NCBI RefSeq assembly: GCF_037026685.1
Contig: NZ_JBANET010000012.1
Coordinates: forward strand, 1 to 64,000
From: Orrella sp037026685
Lineage (GTDB): Bacteria > Pseudomonadota > Gammaproteobacteria > Burkholderiales > Burkholderiaceae_B
Reading direction: 5' to 3'
DNA length: 64,000 nt
Both the position numbers and the translations under genes were made by a program. The notes beneath the pieces are model-generated. The model searched no databases and was not told the DNA's origin. It worked only from the letters and a program-made list of their open reading frames with translations. Shown piece after piece: positions 61,949 through 64,000 of the stretch. The stretch's first letter is position 1; each line of letters begins with the position of its first letter.

Positions 61949-62902
61949 TCAGCCCTCCAGTTGCTGCCACATCTGGCGGTCGCGCTCGGCCGTCCAGATG
62001 CGCGGATGCTCGTGGCCGGTGGCCTCGTCGTAGGCGCGCGCCACGTCAAAGGGCATGCAGTGATCGAAGATCACCCAGTCGTGGTAGCGCGGACGCATGA
62101 AGTCGTAGACCTCGCGGTACAGCGTCTTGAGGTCCTTGCCTTCGGCCACGGCGCGATTGACCGCGCCGTACAGGTCGGTGATGAAGGCGCGGGTGCCGGC
62201 CAGGCCTTGTCGCACCTGGGCTTCGGTCAGCAGCGCGCGCCCGCGCCCGGGTACCAGCTTGGCCGGATCGAGCGCGGCCAGGCGGTCCAGCGTGACGGGC
62301 CAGTCGCGGAAATAGGCATCGCCCGCATAGGGCGTGGATTCGTATTCGACCAGGTCGCCGGCGAACAGGATGCGCTGCTGCGGCAGCCAGGCGACGGTGT
62401 CGCCCTTGGTATGGCCGCGCCCCAGCTGCATCAGGTGGACCTCGAGCTTGCCCAGGTCCACCGTCATGTGGCCCTGGAAGGTCATGGTCGGCCAGGTCAG
62501 CCCCGGCGGGATGGATTCGACGTCGCGGAACAGCCGCGGGAACCGGCCGATCTCGCTGGCCTTGTCCTGCTCGCCGCGCTCGACGATCAGGTCGTAGGTG
62601 TCGCGGCTGGCGATGATCTCCTGCGCATGGTAGGCCGAGGCCCCGAACACGCGCACCGCGTGATAGTGCGACAGCAGGATGTACTTGACCGGTTTGTCGG
62701 TGACCGTGCGGATGCGGGCGATGACGTCCTGCGCCATGGTGGGGGTGGCCTGGGTGTCGATGACCATGGCCGCGTCCTCGCCCACGATCACGCCCAGGTT
62801 GGGATCGCCCTCGGCGGTATAGGCATAGGCGTTGTCCGAGAGCTTCTCGAACGAAACGACCTTGTCCGCCAGGTCGGCCTGCGAAGCGAAAGGCTTGCTC
62901 AC
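61949..62902 (-). CDS. MBL-fold protein with an altered metal motif
   Basis: 317 residues, metallo-beta-lactamase fold (NAYAYTAEGDPNLGVIVGEDAAMVIDTQATPTMAQD start). The key HxHxDH is here HYHAVR (in YILLSHYHAVRVFG), so the Asp and third His are missing. The later His in LGRGHTKGDTVAWLP and Asp in FAGDLVEYES remain. It may bind one metal or none in the usual way. The GTG at 62902 follows AGGAGA by seven bases. First gene of the homogentisate operon; the role could be thioester or lactone hydrolysis, unproven. Confidence 0.85.
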   Translation of the reverse strand: MSKPFASQADLADKVVSFEKLSDNAYAYTAEGDPNLGVIVGEDAAMVIDTQATPTMAQDVIARIRTVTDKPVKYILLSHYHAVRVFGASAYHAQEIIASRDTYDLIVERGEQDKASEIGRFPRLFRDVESIPPGLTWPTMTFQGHMTVDLGKLEVHLMQLGRGHTKGDTVAWLPQQRILFAGDLVEYESTPYAGDAYFRDWPVTLDRLAALDPAKLVPGRGRALLTEAQVRQGLAGTRAFITDLYGAVNRAVAEGKDLKTLYREVYDFMRPRYHDWVIFDHCMPFDVARAYDEATGHEHPRIWTAERDRQMWQQLEG

Positions 62903-62939
62903 GATGTTGTCTCCTGCGTTCCCGGATGGTTTTTCGACG

Positions 62940-62968
62940 ACTATAGAACCGGATTCGGTTTTGTGCAA
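62940..62968 (-). promoter_or_regulatory. Strong promoter of the homogentisate operon with an operator in its spacer
   Basis: On the minus strand: TTGCAC (-35, 62968-62963), a 17-base spacer, TATAGT (-10, 62945-62940), start near 62933. The spacer holds the inverted repeat AACCG-N4-CGGTT (half-sites 62947-62951 and 62956-62960). A repressor such as an IclR-type HmgR would be well placed to block polymerase here; no regulator gene for it is in the window. Confidence 0.75.
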
Positions 62969-63087
62969 TCCATTTGCTATGAACGAATTGCAGTCGCGGG
63001 CCGGCCCGGCCTGGGGCCGGCGGGCTGGGCGGCTCAGGACGGTGGAGGTGACGGCGCTGTTGGAACCGGCCGGACCGGGCTGGCGGT

Positions 63088-63918
63088 TCAGGCCCGCTGG
63101 CAGCGCGGGCAGTAGTAGGTGGCGCGCTGGCCCTGCACGATGCGGCGGATGGGTGTGGCGCAGCTCTTGCAGGGCAGGCCGGCGCGTTCGTAGACGGCGG
63201 CGTGGATATCGAAATACGCGCCCGGCTCGCTGTCGCTGTTGACGTAGTCGCGCAGCGTGCTGCCGCCCGAGTGCAAGGCGTCCTGCAGCGTGGCCTGCAC
63301 TGCCTGGGCCAGCCGCTCGCAGCGTGCCGGCGACAGGCGCCCGGCCGGCGTTGCCGGATGGATGCGCGCGCGAAACAGCGATTCGGATGCGTAGATGTTG
63401 CCCACGCCCACCACCGCGTCGCCGGCCAGCAGCGCTTGCTTGACGGACTGGCTGCGGCCCTTGAACCAGGCGCGCAGCCAGGCGCCGCCAAAGCGCGGGT
63501 CGAAGGGCTCTATGCCCAGCCGCGCGAGCAGCGGATGGTCCTGGACCGGCCCGGCCTCGGCCGGATGCCACAGCACCGCGCCGAAGCGGCGCGGGTCGTG
63601 CAGGCGCAGCACCGCGTCCTCGCCGAAGACCCATTCGACGTGATCGTGCTTGCGCAGGAATTCGCCCGGCGCCACGCGCCGCAGCGAGCCCGACATGCCC
63701 AGGTGCACCAGCTGCACGCCGTGCTCGAAGCGCAGCAGCAGGTATTTGCCGCGCCGCTCGCAAGCCAGCAGGGTGCGTCCGGCCAGCAGCCTGTCCATGT
63801 CCGCGGGCACCGGCCAGCGCAGGCGCGGCTCGTGCACGGCCAGGCGGGTCAATGCGCGGCCTGTCACCAGCGGCGCGATGCCCCGGCGCGTGGTTTCAAC
63901 TTCTGGCAATTCGGGCAT
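63088..63918 (-). CDS. mutM: Formamidopyrimidine-DNA glycosylase (Fpg)
   Basis: 276 residues. Removes 8-oxoguanine and formamidopyrimidines and nicks the DNA. MPELPEVETTRRG gives the catalytic N-terminal proline (after Met removal) and Glu. RRGKYLLLRF holds the conserved lysine. GVGNIYASESLFRARIHP is the helix-two-turn-helix. The zinc finger CKSC...CPRC closes the protein. The ATG at 63918 is fixed by the need for Pro at position 2, so an ATG four codons upstream is rejected. It is upstream of and separate from the homogentisate operon. Confidence 0.97.
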   Translation of the reverse strand: MPELPEVETTRRGIAPLVTGRALTRLAVHEPRLRWPVPADMDRLLAGRTLLACERRGKYLLLRFEHGVQLVHLGMSGSLRRVAPGEFLRKHDHVEWVFGEDAVLRLHDPRRFGAVLWHPAEAGPVQDHPLLARLGIEPFDPRFGGAWLRAWFKGRSQSVKQALLAGDAVVGVGNIYASESLFRARIHPATPAGRLSPARCERLAQAVQATLQDALHSGGSTLRDYVNSDSEPGAYFDIHAAVYERAGLPCKSCATPIRRIVQGQRATYYCPRCQRA

Positions 63919-64000
63919 GAAGCGCGGCAACCCCAGGTGCTAAGATCGAAGGCGTCGATCTATGGGATTTCGATTGTGCCATTAAGCATGGCTTGCCGCG
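63919..64000 (+). other. Window edge, possible start of the next gene
   Basis: After mutM (which is read leftward) there may be a divergent gene: a GTG at 63976 (or ATG at 63988) opens a frame that runs off the end, with GGGA at 63964-63967 and a TAAGAT near 63941 as a possible -10. Too short to identify. Confidence 0.2.

Overview
This 64 kb window is GC-rich (about two thirds G+C) and densely coded. It looks like the chromosome of a Bordetella-type betaproteobacterium (Alcaligenaceae). The grounds are four separate Bug/TctC periplasmic binding proteins beside small catabolic operons, a Coq7-type ubiquinone hydroxylase, a TviB/TviC nucleotide-sugar pair and a homogentisate operon. All genes read as intact. 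I saw no tRNA, rRNA, insertion sequence, prophage or CRISPR array. The lack of IS481 in 64 kb argues against B. pertussis but does not identify the species.

Layout. 1-770 is a long inverted-repeat element with no convincing gene. 872-5614 is a tandem glycine riboswitch followed by gcvT-gcvH-gcvP (glycine cleavage). 5774-6316 is a cupin dioxygenase-like gene that meets a LysR regulator tail to tail. 7337-14085 is a seven-gene catabolic operon (Bug, 3-hydroxyisobutyrate dehydrogenase-like, AroE-like, SDR, GMC oxidoreductase, carboxymuconolactone decarboxylase-like, Bug). 17820-14119 (minus) is a GntR-led operon (GntR, Bug, LeuB/tartrate dehydrogenase-like, PDC-hydrolase-like amidohydrolase). 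21740-17946 (minus) holds an OsmC protein, then thyA-folA and an unusual DUF945-YbjN fusion, the last three joined by 4-base stop/start overlaps. 21877-22554 is coq7. 22780-22933 is a candidate small RNA with a strong terminator.

23140-34720 is a surface-glycan cluster: polyprenyl-phosphate sugar transferase, UDP-HexNAc dehydrogenase, UDP-sugar 4-epimerase, MurJ/Wzx-type flippase, glycosyltransferases, an AsnB-like amidotransferase, and one gene encoding two fused GT-B glycosyltransferases. The enzymes could make a lipid-linked oligosaccharide containing an N-acetylhexosaminuronic acid, possibly amidated. No Wzy polymerase or ligase is in the window. A second copy of the inverted-repeat element (34787-35310) separates this cluster from a convergent phosphomannomutase/phosphoglucomutase gene.

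37206-42818 is urtABCDE (urea ABC transport). Its promoter region carries a sigma-54 -24/-12 element and two NtrC-like sites. A MarR gene (43001-43549) faces a minus-strand operon (48916-43595: D-cysteine desulfhydrase-like, signal-less gamma-glutamyltransferase, YtcJ-like amidohydrolase, Bug) whose promoter overlaps a MarR-like palindrome. Then come a large lipoprotein glycerophosphodiesterase, a GlcD-type FAD oxidase, a two-component system with a downstream LtaS/sulfatase-fold membrane enzyme, and a homogentisate operon (62902-57302, minus: MBL-fold protein, flavin hydroxylase, DUF2783 protein, hmgA, fahA). The hydroxylase plus small protein resemble the two-component 3-hydroxyphenylacetate 6-hydroxylase. 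mutM ends the window.

The best candidates for something under-described are the paired inverted-repeat element, the CUCCUCC small RNA, the DUF945-YbjN fusion coupled to thyA-folA, the double-headed glycosyltransferase, and the regulatory sites of the urt, homogentisate and gamma-glutamyl operons.
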